Positions 11,036-22,101 of a stretch of DNA of 64,000 nt are shown here, piece by piece. A program made the translations under genes and the position numbers. The stretch comes from Mycobacterium sp. (GTDB lineage: Bacteria; Actinomycetota; Actinomycetes; Mycobacteriales; Mycobacteriaceae). Under the pieces are notes generated by a model. It worked only from the letters and a program-made list of their open reading frames with translations, was not told where the DNA came from and did not search any database. The stretch is taken from contig JAHFVD010000033.1 in the NCBI GenBank assembly GCA_023264735.1, positions 1 through 64,000 of the forward strand, written 5' to 3'. Each line of letters opens with the position of its first letter. Within the stretch, counting starts at the first letter, position 1.

Positions 11036-11902
11036 TTATTGCGGCGGCGGGCCACCAGGGCTCTGGTTTGGGATGTCCGTGATTGGCAGGTTCGGCGCCG
11101 GTTTTGGTGACGGAGTGGCCGGCAGCGGCGGGATCCGGCTGACGGGAATGTCGACAAGGTCATTGGCCGGTGGCCCGTTGACCCGACTCCCGTAGCTGCT
11201 GCCTGCTGTGCGCGGACCAAGCAGGTGACTGACCGTGACCAGGTGATACCCGTTGGCGATCAGAACCGGAATGAACTGGTAGACCATGTCGACCGTGCTG
11301 GAATAGGTGTCGTGCAGCAATACCACCGCCCCGGGTTTGATCTGCGTCTTCAGCATGTAAACCGTAGCGGCAGTGTTGGAATCGTTGATCCAGTCAAACG
11401 GTATGACGTCCCACAGAACCTCTGCGAGGCCCTGCTGCGCAGCCGCTGCGCGAACAGCATCGGACGATACCCCGCCAGCCGGGCGGTAGAGCTGAGGCGC
11501 GAGCCCGGTCGCGGCCGCGATCGCTTGGGTGCCTCTGCTGAGTTGGGAGCCGATGTCGCCCGAGGGAATCGTGCTCATGTTCGGATGCTCCCAAGTGTGG
11601 TTGCCGATCTCCATCCCGGCATCTGCAATCCGCCGCGCGGCGGCAGGATCAGCAGCGACCTTGTTGCCAATCAAAAAGAATGTCGCTTTGGCGTTGTAGG
11701 ACCTCAGCACCCGCACGAGTCGATCAGTAAAGGGGGTGGGACCGTCGTCGAACGTGAGCGCCACACACTTGACCAGCGCACAGTCGACGCGATCCGGATC
11801 GTTGGTCTGTCGCTGGCGTGCTGCCAGCACCATTGTCACGACGACGGCGATCACCACAGCCAGCACTGCGGGCAGCTGCCACCACACGCGGAGGCGCTTC
11901 AT
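11036..11902 (-). CDS. Polysaccharide deacetylase (NodB homology)
   Basis: VALTFDDGPTPFTDRLVRVL, EIGNHTWEHPNM, LYRPAGGVSSD; start overlaps the ATPase stop (TGATG). Confidence 0.88.
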   Translation of the reverse strand: MKRLRVWWQLPAVLAVVIAVVVTMVLAARQRQTNDPDRVDCALVKCVALTFDDGPTPFTDRLVRVLRSYNAKATFFLIGNKVAADPAAARRIADAGMEIGNHTWEHPNMSTIPSGDIGSQLSRGTQAIAAATGLAPQLYRPAGGVSSDAVRAAAAQQGLAEVLWDVIPFDWINDSNTAATVYMLKTQIKPGAVVLLHDTYSSTVDMVYQFIPVLIANGYHLVTVSHLLGPRTAGSSYGSRVNGPPANDLVDIPVSRIPPLPATPSPKPAPNLPITDIPNQSPGGPPPQ

Positions 11903-14214
11903 CAGGCTGAAATAGCCACTGCGGGCGAGGGGAGTTTCAGGCGTTTGAGCATCAATGCGTTGACCGCAACGATCAGACTCGATCCCGACATCGACAAAGC
12001 CGCGATCTCCGGGCGAAGCACCAAGCCGAACGCCGGCTCGAAGACGCCCGCGGCGATCGGCAACGCAATCACGTTGTATCCCACCGCCCATCCGAGGTTT
12101 TGGCGCATCTTGCGCAGGGTTGCCCGTCCGATCCGCAACGCGATGGGGATGTCAAGCGGGTCGGAGCGCATGAGTACCAGGTCAGCTGTCTCGATCGCGA
12201 CATCGGTGCCCGCCCCGATCGCCACCCCAAGGTCGGCCTGGGCCAGGGCCGGCGCATCGTTGACACCGTCGCCGACCATGGCAACCTTGGTATCCTGCTC
12301 CTGCAGTTCAGCGATCTTGGTTGCCTTGTCCCCCGGCAGCACTTCAGCGACAACGGTGTCGATGCCGAGCTGGTCAGCGATCCTCGCCGCGGTGGCTTTG
12401 TTGTCACCGCTGAGCATGACGACCTGCACGCCGAGGTCATGCAGTTCGCGGATGGCTTCGGCTGAGGTTTCCCGGGCCGCATCGGCCAGCGCGATCACGC
12501 CGACGCCGCGGTTGTCCACCGCCACCAGCACCGCGGTGCGCCCGCCAGAGGCGAACTCGTCGCGGTGGCGCATCAATCCCGGAGAAAAGTCCGCTCCTTC
12601 GTCGAGCATCAGCTTGCGGTTTCCGGCAACAACCCGGTGGCCGGCGACGGTGGCGGTGGCTCCATGCCCGGGCACGTTGCGAAAGTCCGTCAGTTCGGCG
12701 GCGGTGATTCCCTGGTCGCGGGCGTAACGCACGACCGCGGCGGCCAACGGATGTTCGGATTGGGTCTCCACTGCGGAGACCAGGGCCAACAGCTCGTGTT
12801 CGTCCATGTCCTCTGCCACGAAGTCGGTGACTTCGGGCTCGCCCTTGGTGAGCGTACCGGTCTTGTCCATGACGACGGTCTCGATGCGTGCCGAGATCTC
12901 CAGGGCGGTGGCATTTTTGAACAGCACCCCACGCTTGGCGCCTAGTCCGGTTCCGACCATGATCGCGGTCGGAGTGGCTAGACCGAGCGCGTCCGGACAG
13001 GTGATGACCACCACGGTGATGGCGAATAGCAGGGCACTCTGAACCCCCGCACCCGCGGCCCACCAAGCCAGGAAGGTCACTGTGCCACCGATGAGCGCCA
13101 CCAACACCAACCAGAAGGCTGCCCGGTCAGCCAACCGCTGACCGGGTGCCTTCGAGTTCTGGGCTTCCTGAACCATTGCCACGATTTGAGCCAACACGGT
13201 GTCCGAACCGACCTTGGTCGCTCGCACCCGCAGTGTCCCGGTGGTGTTGATTGACGCCCCGATGACGTTGTCGCCAACCGCTTTGGAGACCGGCAGGCTC
13301 TCCCCGGTGACCATCGATTCGTCAACCTCCGACCCGCCCTCCTCAACGGTGCCGTCGACGGGGATCTTGGCGCCGGGACGGATCAGCAACAGCTCACCTG
13401 GGACGACCTCGGCGGTGGGCAACTCCACGAGCTCGTCACCCCGCACCACCACAGCCTTCGGCGGTGCGAGTTCCAGGAGGGTTCGAATCGCCTCGTTCGC
13501 CCCACCTCGCGCACGCATCTCAAACCAATGCCCCAGGAGCACAAAGGTTGTCAATACGGCGGCAGCTTCGTAAAACACCTCGCCACCGCCGGACAGCGTC
13601 ACCGCAACGCTGTAGAGCCAGCCGGCGCCCACGGCAACCGCAACCAAAACCATCATGTCGAGGGTTCGCGCCCTGAGTGCCCGCCACGCGCCGTCGAAGA
13701 AGATCCACGCCGAGTAGAAGACAACCGGCAAGCTCAGGAAGAAGGCGAAGACGTCGTCGCGCAGTCCGAACGGCGCCGGCACCGTGAACCCGAACATATC
13801 GCGGCCCATCGGGGACCACAGCATGATCGGGATCGATAGCACCAGGGCCACCAGAAACCGATTGCGCATATCGCGCACCATGGCGTCCATCGACATCTCG
13901 CTGTGGCCGCCGTGACCCATCATGTCCTGCGCGACGCGGTGCGGGGCCGAATGCCCGGAAGGTTCGGACATCGGCTCGCACATGTGATTTGGCACCGAGC
14001 GTCCAGCGCAGTGAAAACCACAGTCCTGGATCCACTTCGCCAGGTCAGCGACCGAAGTGGCGCGCGGGTCGAAGACCACCGTGGCGGTTTGATTCACCGC
14101 GTTGGCCTGTACCGCTGACACCCCCGGGCGGCGCAGCAGTGTCGACTCAACCACCGATGCCGAAGTGGCCCAATGCAACCCGCGAACATCGAGCACCGTT
14201 GTGGTGGTGGTCAT
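11902..14214 (-). CDS. Heavy-metal P1B-type ATPase (CopB-like), transmembrane CPD motif, degenerate N-terminal HMA domain
   Basis: [54 protein letters not shown]-terminal GLHWATSAS lacks CxxC; ATG at 14214 ([12 protein letters not shown]) likelier than 14415. Confidence 0.92.
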   Translation of the reverse strand: MTTTTTVLDVRGLHWATSASVVESTLLRRPGVSAVQANAVNQTATVVFDPRATSVADLAKWIQDCGFHCAGRSVPNHMCEPMSEPSGHSAPHRVAQDMMGHGGHSEMSMDAMVRDMRNRFLVALVLSIPIMLWSPMGRDMFGFTVPAPFGLRDDVFAFFLSLPVVFYSAWIFFDGAWRALRARTLDMMVLVAVAVGAGWLYSVAVTLSGGGEVFYEAAAVLTTFVLLGHWFEMRARGGANEAIRTLLELAPPKAVVVRGDELVELPTAEVVPGELLLIRPGAKIPVDGTVEEGGSEVDESMVTGESLPVSKAVGDNVIGASINTTGTLRVRATKVGSDTVLAQIVAMVQEAQNSKAPGQRLADRAAFWLVLVALIGGTVTFLAWWAAGAGVQSALLFAITVVVITCPDALGLATPTAIMVGTGLGAKRGVLFKNATALEISARIETVVMDKTGTLTKGEPEVTDFVAEDMDEHELLALVSAVETQSEHPLAAAVVRYARDQGITAAELTDFRNVPGHGATATVAGHRVVAGNRKLMLDEGADFSPGLMRHRDEFASGGRTAVLVAVDNRGVGVIALADAARETSAEAIRELHDLGVQVVMLSGDNKATAARIADQLGIDTVVAEVLPGDKATKIAELQEQDTKVAMVGDGVNDAPALAQADLGVAIGAGTDVAIETADLVLMRSDPLDIPIALRIGRATLRKMRQNLGWAVGYNVIALPIAAGVFEPAFGLVLRPEIAALSMSGSSLIVAVNALMLKRLKLPSPAVAISA

Positions 14215-14297
14215 TTGGTCGTCTCCCCAGCCGTGGTTCTCACCCAGAGCAAAACTCAAATCTGCCCCGTCCTGGTATGGCCCCCATATGCCTTCGA

Positions 14298-14314
14298 TGA
14301 AGATTTGACGAAGA
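14298..14314 (+). promoter_or_regulatory. Putative response-regulator box 3: TGAAGA-TTTGA-CGAAGA
   Basis: Third copy of the 11-bp-spaced direct repeat, between the ATPase (-) and a hypothetical gene (+). Confidence 0.65.
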
Positions 14315-14404
14315 AGTGGATACGCTGAACCAAATCCGGGACCCTCACACCTCATCGCGTATCGTCCGCGGGCAGAGCCTTGCGGTGCGACAGGCAGGAG
14401 GACG

Positions 14405-14866
14405 ATGGTCAACAAACCTGGGAATCACGACCGGCGCACGGGCCGCCTGTTCGTGCTCGCCGCTGTTGTCCTAGTGGGGGCGGCCATCGTCGCCGCCGCC
14501 ATCACGACGGGCGCACTGCGGCTCTGGAGATCTGACGACGCCGGCCCCACAGCCGAACAGTCGGCTCTGCAACGTTGCCAGACCGACGTTCTCAATAAGG
14601 TGGTTTCTCCCTCTACGGTGCATCTTTCCGACCTGCGTGCCGAAGCCAGCACCCTCGACGTCGACGGCCGAGATCTGTTTTCGCTGACTCTCGAAGAGCC
14701 GCTCAAGAACGTCGACAGATCCCGCATCACGGTGCTCAACGTTTCGGGTGTGGTCAATGCGCCCACCGAGGTGGGCTCCACCCTTCAGGACCATTTCGAT
14801 TGCCGGGCATACTTCGTCGACGGGTCATTGGCGCACACACTGGTGCTCTTCGAGCACACCCACTGA
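14405..14866 (+). CDS. Hypothetical membrane-anchored protein, single N-terminal TM, two extracytoplasmic Cys
   Basis: [32 protein letters not shown] and FDCRAYF; shares an intergenic region with the copper ATPase. Confidence 0.7.
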   Translation: MVNKPGNHDRRTGRLFVLAAVVLVGAAIVAAAITTGALRLWRSDDAGPTAEQSALQRCQTDVLNKVVSPSTVHLSDLRAEASTLDVDGRDLFSLTLEEPLKNVDRSRITVLNVSGVVNAPTEVGSTLQDHFDCRAYFVDGSLAHTLVLFEHTH

Positions 14867-14901
14867 GCAACGGCGGTCTGCCCGGTCGCGTTGATGTGCC
14901 C

Positions 14902-15702
14902 TCAGTCGTCGTGATCGTGCTGGTGACCGTCCGTCTTCAGGCTCAGGTCAGTCACCGGTAGTCCCGGCGCCGTCGCGGGTTGCGTCACGCCATCGGGTGG
15001 CGGCGCGACCGGCACCCCCTGGTGATCATGTCCCGCCATGTGCGCGTCGTGCACCGGCACGTGTTCGGCCCCGGCCTCAGCAGGTTTGCCATGGTGATGG
15101 TGATGGTCGCTTTGGAGGCCAGACGCGAGGCCAACCGTGACCGCACCTGCCATCACCGTGTTGGCGCCCACCAAAACCAGGGCTCGGCCGAAGCCCGAAA
15201 TCTCGTCCGCCCGATAGCGTCGAAACAGCGCCCACCCGGCACCCATGATCACGTAGCACTGAAGCAGAAGGACAGATATGCCGGCCGCCTCGACGGCCTC
15301 GGCCTCACCTGCGTTGGGACCATATGGGGCGCCCGCGGTTCGCGACATCACCCACAACGCCGCTGAACCGGCATTGCCCACGACGCCAACCGCAAGGAGC
15401 AACCGCGTCGGTTTTGACCAGGCGAGGAATCCCCACAGCAACTGGAACACCGCAATCGAGGCAAAAAACACCCCGGACGGCAGCCAGTCTTGCCAGTGCA
15501 TCGGCGCCACGGCGAAATGGATGACGGCTGCGCCGATGGAGGCCACGGCTGCGCAGCGGGCAGCCAGTCGGTTGTCCGTCTTTCTCACGTCGTTGGTGCC
15601 CACAGCGTCGACCGTGACACAGCGGCCCGCGCGGTACGAGCAGCGCCGCATAACGTTCAGATGCCAGATCGGCAACACCGTTCCCAGTGTTCTGTCAGCC
15701 AA
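14902..15702 (-). CDS. Polytopic membrane protein with His-rich C-terminal tail
   Basis: Several TMs then SDHHHHHGKPAEAGAEHVPVHDAHMAGHDHQG...DGHQHDHDD; true start probably inside the supplied ORF. Confidence 0.7.
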   Translation of the reverse strand: MADRTLGTVLPIWHLNVMRRCSYRAGRCVTVDAVGTNDVRKTDNRLAARCAAVASIGAAVIHFAVAPMHWQDWLPSGVFFASIAVFQLLWGFLAWSKPTRLLLAVGVVGNAGSAALWVMSRTAGAPYGPNAGEAEAVEAAGISVLLLQCYVIMGAGWALFRRYRADEISGFGRALVLVGANTVMAGAVTVGLASGLQSDHHHHHGKPAEAGAEHVPVHDAHMAGHDHQGVPVAPPPDGVTQPATAPGLPVTDLSLKTDGHQHDHDD

Positions 15703-15751
15703 CCGTCAGGCGTGGGTGGGTCAATAGGCACCACCGGCAGGCCCATCACGT

Positions 15752-15829
15752 TCGGACCGCGCCGGGCTGGCGCTCCTGCTCATCGGAACCGCGGTCATGT
15801 ACCTGTGGAACATCACGGACAACGGGATG
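15752..15829 (+). pseudogene. N-terminal relic resembling a PMT/GT39-type mycobacterial glycosyltransferase
   Basis: SDRAGLALLLIGTAVMYLWNITDNGM reads as a TM start of such enzymes but is cut off at the desaturase 3' end. Confidence 0.4.
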
Positions 15830-15830
15830 G

Positions 15831-16928
15831 TCAGGCCGCCGCGACCAGTTCGCCGGCCTCACGCGGCTGCCGGGTCGGCAATGCGAGCTTGACGATCTTG
15901 CGCACCACAGTGCCGAACTGCTTGGGCAGCGGCCCGGCGTTGTAGGGAACGCCGTAGCGCTTGCACACCTCGCGCACGTGCGGCGCCATCTCGGCGTAGC
16001 GGCGTGCGGGCACATCGGGGAACAGGTGGTGCTCGATCTGGTGCGACAGGTTGCCGGACAGCAGGTGGAACAGCTTGCCGCCGGTCAAGTTTGCCGAGCC
16101 GAGGATCTGCCGGAAGTACCACTGACCACGAGACTCGTTGCGGGTCTCCTCGACGGTGAATTCCTGTGTGCCGTCCGGGAAGTGGCCGCAGAAGATGATC
16201 GCGTAGGACCACGCGTTGCGGATCAGGTTGCCGGTCAGGTTGCCGGTGAACACGAACGGCGCCATCGGTCCGGCCAGCAGCGGGAAGGCGACGTAGTCCT
16301 TGAGCAGCTGGCGACGGGTCTTGGCCCAGATTTCGCGGGCCACCTCACGCTTGTCGGCGAGTGAGATCTCACCGGACCGGATACGTTCGGTCTCCAGCTC
16401 GTGCAGTGCGACGCCGTACTGGAACAGCACCATGAGCAAGAAGGCGTACACCGGGTTGCCCAGGTAGTAGGGCCGCCAGCGTTGATCGGGGCTCATCCGC
16501 AGGATGCCGTAGCCGATGTCGCGGTCCATGCCGACGATGTTGGTGAACGTGTGATGGGAGAAGTTGTGCGAGTGCCGCCACTGGTCGCCCGGGCAGGCGG
16601 TGTCCCACTCGAACGTGCGCCCGGCCAGGGCCGGGTCACCGGTCCATTCGTACTGGCCGTGCATGATGTTGTGGCCGATCTCCATGTTGTCGAGGATCTT
16701 CGAGACCGCCAGCAGTGCGGTGCCTGCCAGCCAGGCTGGCGGGAAGATGCCCGCGAACAGCAGTGCGCGACCGCCGATTTCCATGGCGCGCTGGGCCTTG
16801 ATGACGCGGCGGATGTAGTCGACGTCGGCCTGGCCGAGGTCGGCGACCACTTTGTCCTTGATGGCGTCGAGCTCGCGGCCGAACGCGGCGGCCTGCTCGG
16901 GGGTCAGTGTGATGGGTTGGGAGGTCAT
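15831..16928 (-). CDS. Membrane fatty-acid desaturase (DesA3-like)
   Basis: GHNIMHGQYEWTGD, HSHNFSHHTFTN, HQIEHHLFPD histidine boxes; adjacent electron-transfer reductase. Confidence 0.9.
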   Translation of the reverse strand: MTSQPITLTPEQAAAFGRELDAIKDKVVADLGQADVDYIRRVIKAQRAMEIGGRALLFAGIFPPAWLAGTALLAVSKILDNMEIGHNIMHGQYEWTGDPALAGRTFEWDTACPGDQWRHSHNFSHHTFTNIVGMDRDIGYGILRMSPDQRWRPYYLGNPVYAFLLMVLFQYGVALHELETERIRSGEISLADKREVAREIWAKTRRQLLKDYVAFPLLAGPMAPFVFTGNLTGNLIRNAWSYAIIFCGHFPDGTQEFTVEETRNESRGQWYFRQILGSANLTGGKLFHLLSGNLSHQIEHHLFPDVPARRYAEMAPHVREVCKRYGVPYNAGPLPKQFGTVVRKIVKLALPTRQPREAGELVAAA

Positions 16929-16943
16929 GGTTTTCCCTTTCGT

Positions 16944-17990
16944 TTACAGCGCGATCGCGACGTCACCGACGGGAACGGACACGCAGATCTGCACGTCCTC
17001 CTCGTCGGCGGTCGATACCGCGCCCGTGGTCACGTTGCGCACGGCGCCGCGATGCTTGCGACGGGTGCAGGTGTGGCAGATACCCATCCGGCATCCGCTG
17101 GTGGGAGTCAGTCCGGCGGCCTCGGCCTGATCCAGGAGGGGACGGCCATCGTCGGTCGCGTCGATACCGCTGTCGCTGAAGCTGATTCGGCCACCCGACG
17201 GGGCGTCGGGGAGGACGAACGGCATCGGCACGAAGCTCTCCGACGACACGTCGGTGCAGTGCTCGCGTACCGCCTCGACCAGTGCGGGCGGCCCGCAGAC
17301 ATACACCGCGTCAGGATCGGCCATCGCGGTCTGCAGGTGTTCCTGGCCGAAGCGGCCGGTGAGCTCGCCGCCGGGCGAGCGGGTGTAGCCGTGTAAGACC
17401 CGGACTCCCGTCGCCGCGAGTTCTTCTCGGTAGCACCCCTCGGCCGGGGTGCGGGCGTAGTGGACGAAGGCGATCTCGCCGTCGTAGCCCTCGGCCTGCA
17501 GGGTGCGCAGCATGGACATCACCGGAGTGATCCCGCTGCCGCCGGAGACGAACAGGATGCGCCGCGGCCTGCGGTCGGGAAGCACGAAGTCACCCGCCGG
17601 TTCGGAGAGCCCGACCACCATGCCGGGGCGGGCGTGCCGGTACAGATGGGTGGACACCAGGCCGCCGTCGTGGCAGCCGATCGTCAGCTCGATGAGCGAC
17701 GCCCCCTCGGCACTGGCCGGCGAATAGCAGCGGGTGTGGCGGCGGCCGTCGATCTCCACCGTGAGGTTCAGGTGCTGGCCGGCGCGATGGCCGGCGACGG
17801 CCGCATTCGGGGCGAGAAGCAGGGTGACGCTGCGTGGGGTCGTCCGGCGCACGTCGACCACCTTGGCCCGCGCGTCGGTGGTCCAGGTCGGGTCCACCAG
17901 CTCGGTGTAGCGGTCGACGCCGTGCGGACCGGTGAGCAGATCGACCAGCGGCGAGCGAAGCACCTTCTTGGTCAGAGTTTCAGTGAACAT
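16944..17990 (-). CDS. Ferredoxin reductase with C-terminal 2Fe-2S domain (desaturase partner, Rv3230c-like)
   Basis: RCYSPASAEGASLIELTIG, FVSGGSGITPVMSMLRTL, GCRMGICHTCTRRKHRG; ATG at 17990. Confidence 0.9.
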   Translation of the reverse strand: MFTETLTKKVLRSPLVDLLTGPHGVDRYTELVDPTWTTDARAKVVDVRRTTPRSVTLLLAPNAAVAGHRAGQHLNLTVEIDGRRHTRCYSPASAEGASLIELTIGCHDGGLVSTHLYRHARPGMVVGLSEPAGDFVLPDRRPRRILFVSGGSGITPVMSMLRTLQAEGYDGEIAFVHYARTPAEGCYREELAATGVRVLHGYTRSPGGELTGRFGQEHLQTAMADPDAVYVCGPPALVEAVREHCTDVSSESFVPMPFVLPDAPSGGRISFSDSGIDATDDGRPLLDQAEAAGLTPTSGCRMGICHTCTRRKHRGAVRNVTTGAVSTADEEDVQICVSVPVGDVAIAL

Positions 17991-18050
17991 GTGTATACCG
18001 TCGCTGTAGAAACTGCACGTCGTCAAGGAACTGGGCCAGAGTGTGGTAGC

Positions 18051-18066
18051 GTTCACAACAGTGAAC
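18051..18066. promoter_or_regulatory. Inverted repeat GTTCAC-AACA-GTGAAC overlapping the TetR start
   Basis: Perfect 6-4-6 palindrome; right arm contains the probable GTG start at 18061. Confidence 0.65.
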
Positions 18067-18750
18067 AGTCGTACGCCGAGCTCACGCCGCGAGCGGTCAG
18101 GGAGGTCCCGGTCGCGGGATACGCCGTCGCGCGAGGAGCGCAAAGAGGTCACTCGCCGGGCGATCATCGCCGCCGCACTCAAGCTGCTCGACGAGCGCAG
18201 TTTCAGCGGCCTCAGCCTGCGGGAAGTCACCCGCGAGGCCGGGATCGTGCCCGCGGCCTTCTACCGGCATTTCGAAACGATGGAAGCCCTCGGCCTGGTG
18301 CTCATCGACGAGTCGTTCCGCACGCTGCGGGAGATGCTGCGCAGCGCTCGCGCCGGCAAGCTGGACCCGAACCGGGTGATCGAGTCGACGGTCGAGATGT
18401 TGGTCGCCGGGGTGGCCGAGCAGCGCGAGCACTGGCGGTTCATCGGGCGGGAGCGCTCCAGTGGTGTGACCGTGCTGCGGTACGCGATCCGCACCGAGAT
18501 CCGGCTGATCACGTCCGAGTTGGCCACCGACCTCGCCCGCTTTCCCGGCCTGAACACCTGGAGCACCGAGGACCTCAACATCTTGGCCAGCCTGTTCGTG
18601 AACTCGATGATCATCATCGCCGAAGCCATCGAGGACGCCCACGACGCTGCCGCGCTCGACGAGATCAAGCGCACGGCGGTCAAGCAGCTGCGGATGATCA
18701 CGGTCGGCGTCAACGCCTGGCAGCCCGACGAGGGCGAGGACGACGCCTAA
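18061..18750 (+). CDS. TetR-family regulator divergent to the desaturase operon
   Basis: TRRAIIAAALKLLDERSFSGLSLREVTREAGIVPAAFYRHFETMEAL. Confidence 0.88.
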   Translation: MNSRTPSSRRERSGRSRSRDTPSREERKEVTRRAIIAAALKLLDERSFSGLSLREVTREAGIVPAAFYRHFETMEALGLVLIDESFRTLREMLRSARAGKLDPNRVIESTVEMLVAGVAEQREHWRFIGRERSSGVTVLRYAIRTEIRLITSELATDLARFPGLNTWSTEDLNILASLFVNSMIIIAEAIEDAHDAAALDEIKRTAVKQLRMITVGVNAWQPDEGEDDA

Positions 18751-18758
18751 TCCGACGC

Positions 18759-18816
18759 CGAGACTGCAGTTGTTGTACGCATCTCCCGAGATGTTGCGTC
18801 AACAAGTGCAGTCTCG
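18759..18816. repeat. Intergenic hairpin CGAGACTGCAGTTGTTG...CAACAAGTGCAGTCTCG
   Basis: 17-nt arms with one mismatch; inner ACGCATCTC/GAGATG(TT)GCGT pairing. Confidence 0.8.
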
Positions 18817-18853
18817 ACGGGGGCTGTGACAGCTGAAATACCTGAGACACAAG

Positions 18854-19072
18854 ATGTTTCGCAGATACCGCCGCCGGGTAGTGATTGCCGATGACCTGGT
18901 CGACGAGATGTGCCTGACCATCTCCCCCGCTCTGGGCGCCACCGCCGAGACGGACTGTCCGGGAGCGCACACGTTGACCACACCCGTCCGCCTGGCGCTG
19001 GGCCACGTCGTGACGGTGAAGGACTACGCCTACCGGCGTTACGTCCGGCCCGGTCACGACGCAAGCGGGTGA
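18854..19072 (+). pseudogene. Truncated C-terminal fragment of a RibD-type (pyrimidine/dihydrofolate reductase-like) protein
   Basis: DLVDEMCLTISP...TPVRLALGHVVTVKDYAYRRYVRP matches the end of the family only; 72 aa. Confidence 0.55.
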
Positions 19073-19156
19073 CGCGAATTGTCACGACGGTCACAAACCA
19101 CTCCACACTGATTTGGCGGCGGGGGTTCCTGGGTATTCCGCTCAATCCAGCCGTCA

Positions 19157-21307
<2,151 letters not shown>

Positions 21308-21322
21308 GGAAGCAGCCTTGGG

Positions 21323-21955
21323 TCAGCGCGTGCCGTCGTAGAGCAACTTCCAGACCAGGTCGGTGAGTGCACCGGCTTGCCGTGCGGCTTGCTCTTCGTC
21401 GGCCGGGGACACAAGCTGATGGAGGCCCCGCTCGCCCATCCACGTGATCCAGGCCGCGGCGTCGTCGAGGTCGAGGTCGCGGGTGATCGATCCGGCTTCT
21501 TGTCCCGCGCGGATGTGCTCGGCAAGGGCGCCGATCGCTTTGGAGATCGTCTGCTCGTACTGCATGCGTACGCGGGGGTCGTAGGAGGCCGACTCAACGA
21601 CGGCTCCCCACAGGGCGCGGTAGCGACGGTAACTGTCGAAAAGCAGCTGGATCGCTTCCCGCAGGTCACTCTTCGATGCATTCGCAGGTAACGACCACCA
21701 GTGCTTCCCGGCCTCGATCATGTCGGTGACGACGTGTTCGCTGAGCTCGCTGAGCAGGTCGCCCTTGTCTTCGAAGTAGGTATAGAAGGTCGCGCGGGAG
21801 ATTGCGGCCTCGGCCACGAGCCAGCCGATGGTCAGGTCGTTGTAGGTGCGGCCCGCCTCGAGCGCCTCCTCGATTTTCGCGAGCAGTTGCGTACGGATCC
21901 TCTCGCGGCGCGCCGCACGGCCGGTCGTGCGCGTCGGGCGTGGTGCTGACGTCAT
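21323..21955 (-). CDS. TetR-family regulator divergent to the dioxygenase operon
   Basis: AKIEEALEAGRTYNDLTIGWLVAEAAISRATFYTYFEDKGDLL. Confidence 0.88.
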   Translation of the reverse strand: MTSAPRPTRTTGRAARRERIRTQLLAKIEEALEAGRTYNDLTIGWLVAEAAISRATFYTYFEDKGDLLSELSEHVVTDMIEAGKHWWSLPANASKSDLREAIQLLFDSYRRYRALWGAVVESASYDPRVRMQYEQTISKAIGALAEHIRAGQEAGSITRDLDLDDAAAWITWMGERGLHQLVSPADEEQAARQAGALTDLVWKLLYDGTR

Positions 21956-21980
21956 ACGGGCAGTGTGCCCGACAAACTTC

Positions 21981-21998
21981 TGTACTTATAGTCGTACA
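21981..21998. promoter_or_regulatory. Putative operator TGTAC-N8-GTACA
   Basis: Inverted repeat in the divergent TetR/membrane-protein promoter region. Confidence 0.45.
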
Positions 21999-22101
21999 CT
22001 CAGTCGGACACCTGGTACTGTCACTTCGCGCTGATCGAAGAGGAGACGACGATGTCCACTGCTGAACACGCTGCAGACGAATCCCGCCGAGGGCCGAGGT
22101 C

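Noticed and set aside
12437-13066. Alternative-frame ORF inside the P1B ATPase (and 12565-12945, 12806-13042)
   Set aside because: Arg/Gly/His-rich shadow frames of a well-supported CDS.
14270-14290. GGTATGGCCCCCATATGCC as a second CsoR-type operator near the ATPase promoter
   Set aside because: Arms pair only partially (ATGG/CCAT) and lack the TATACCCC/GGGGTATA core.
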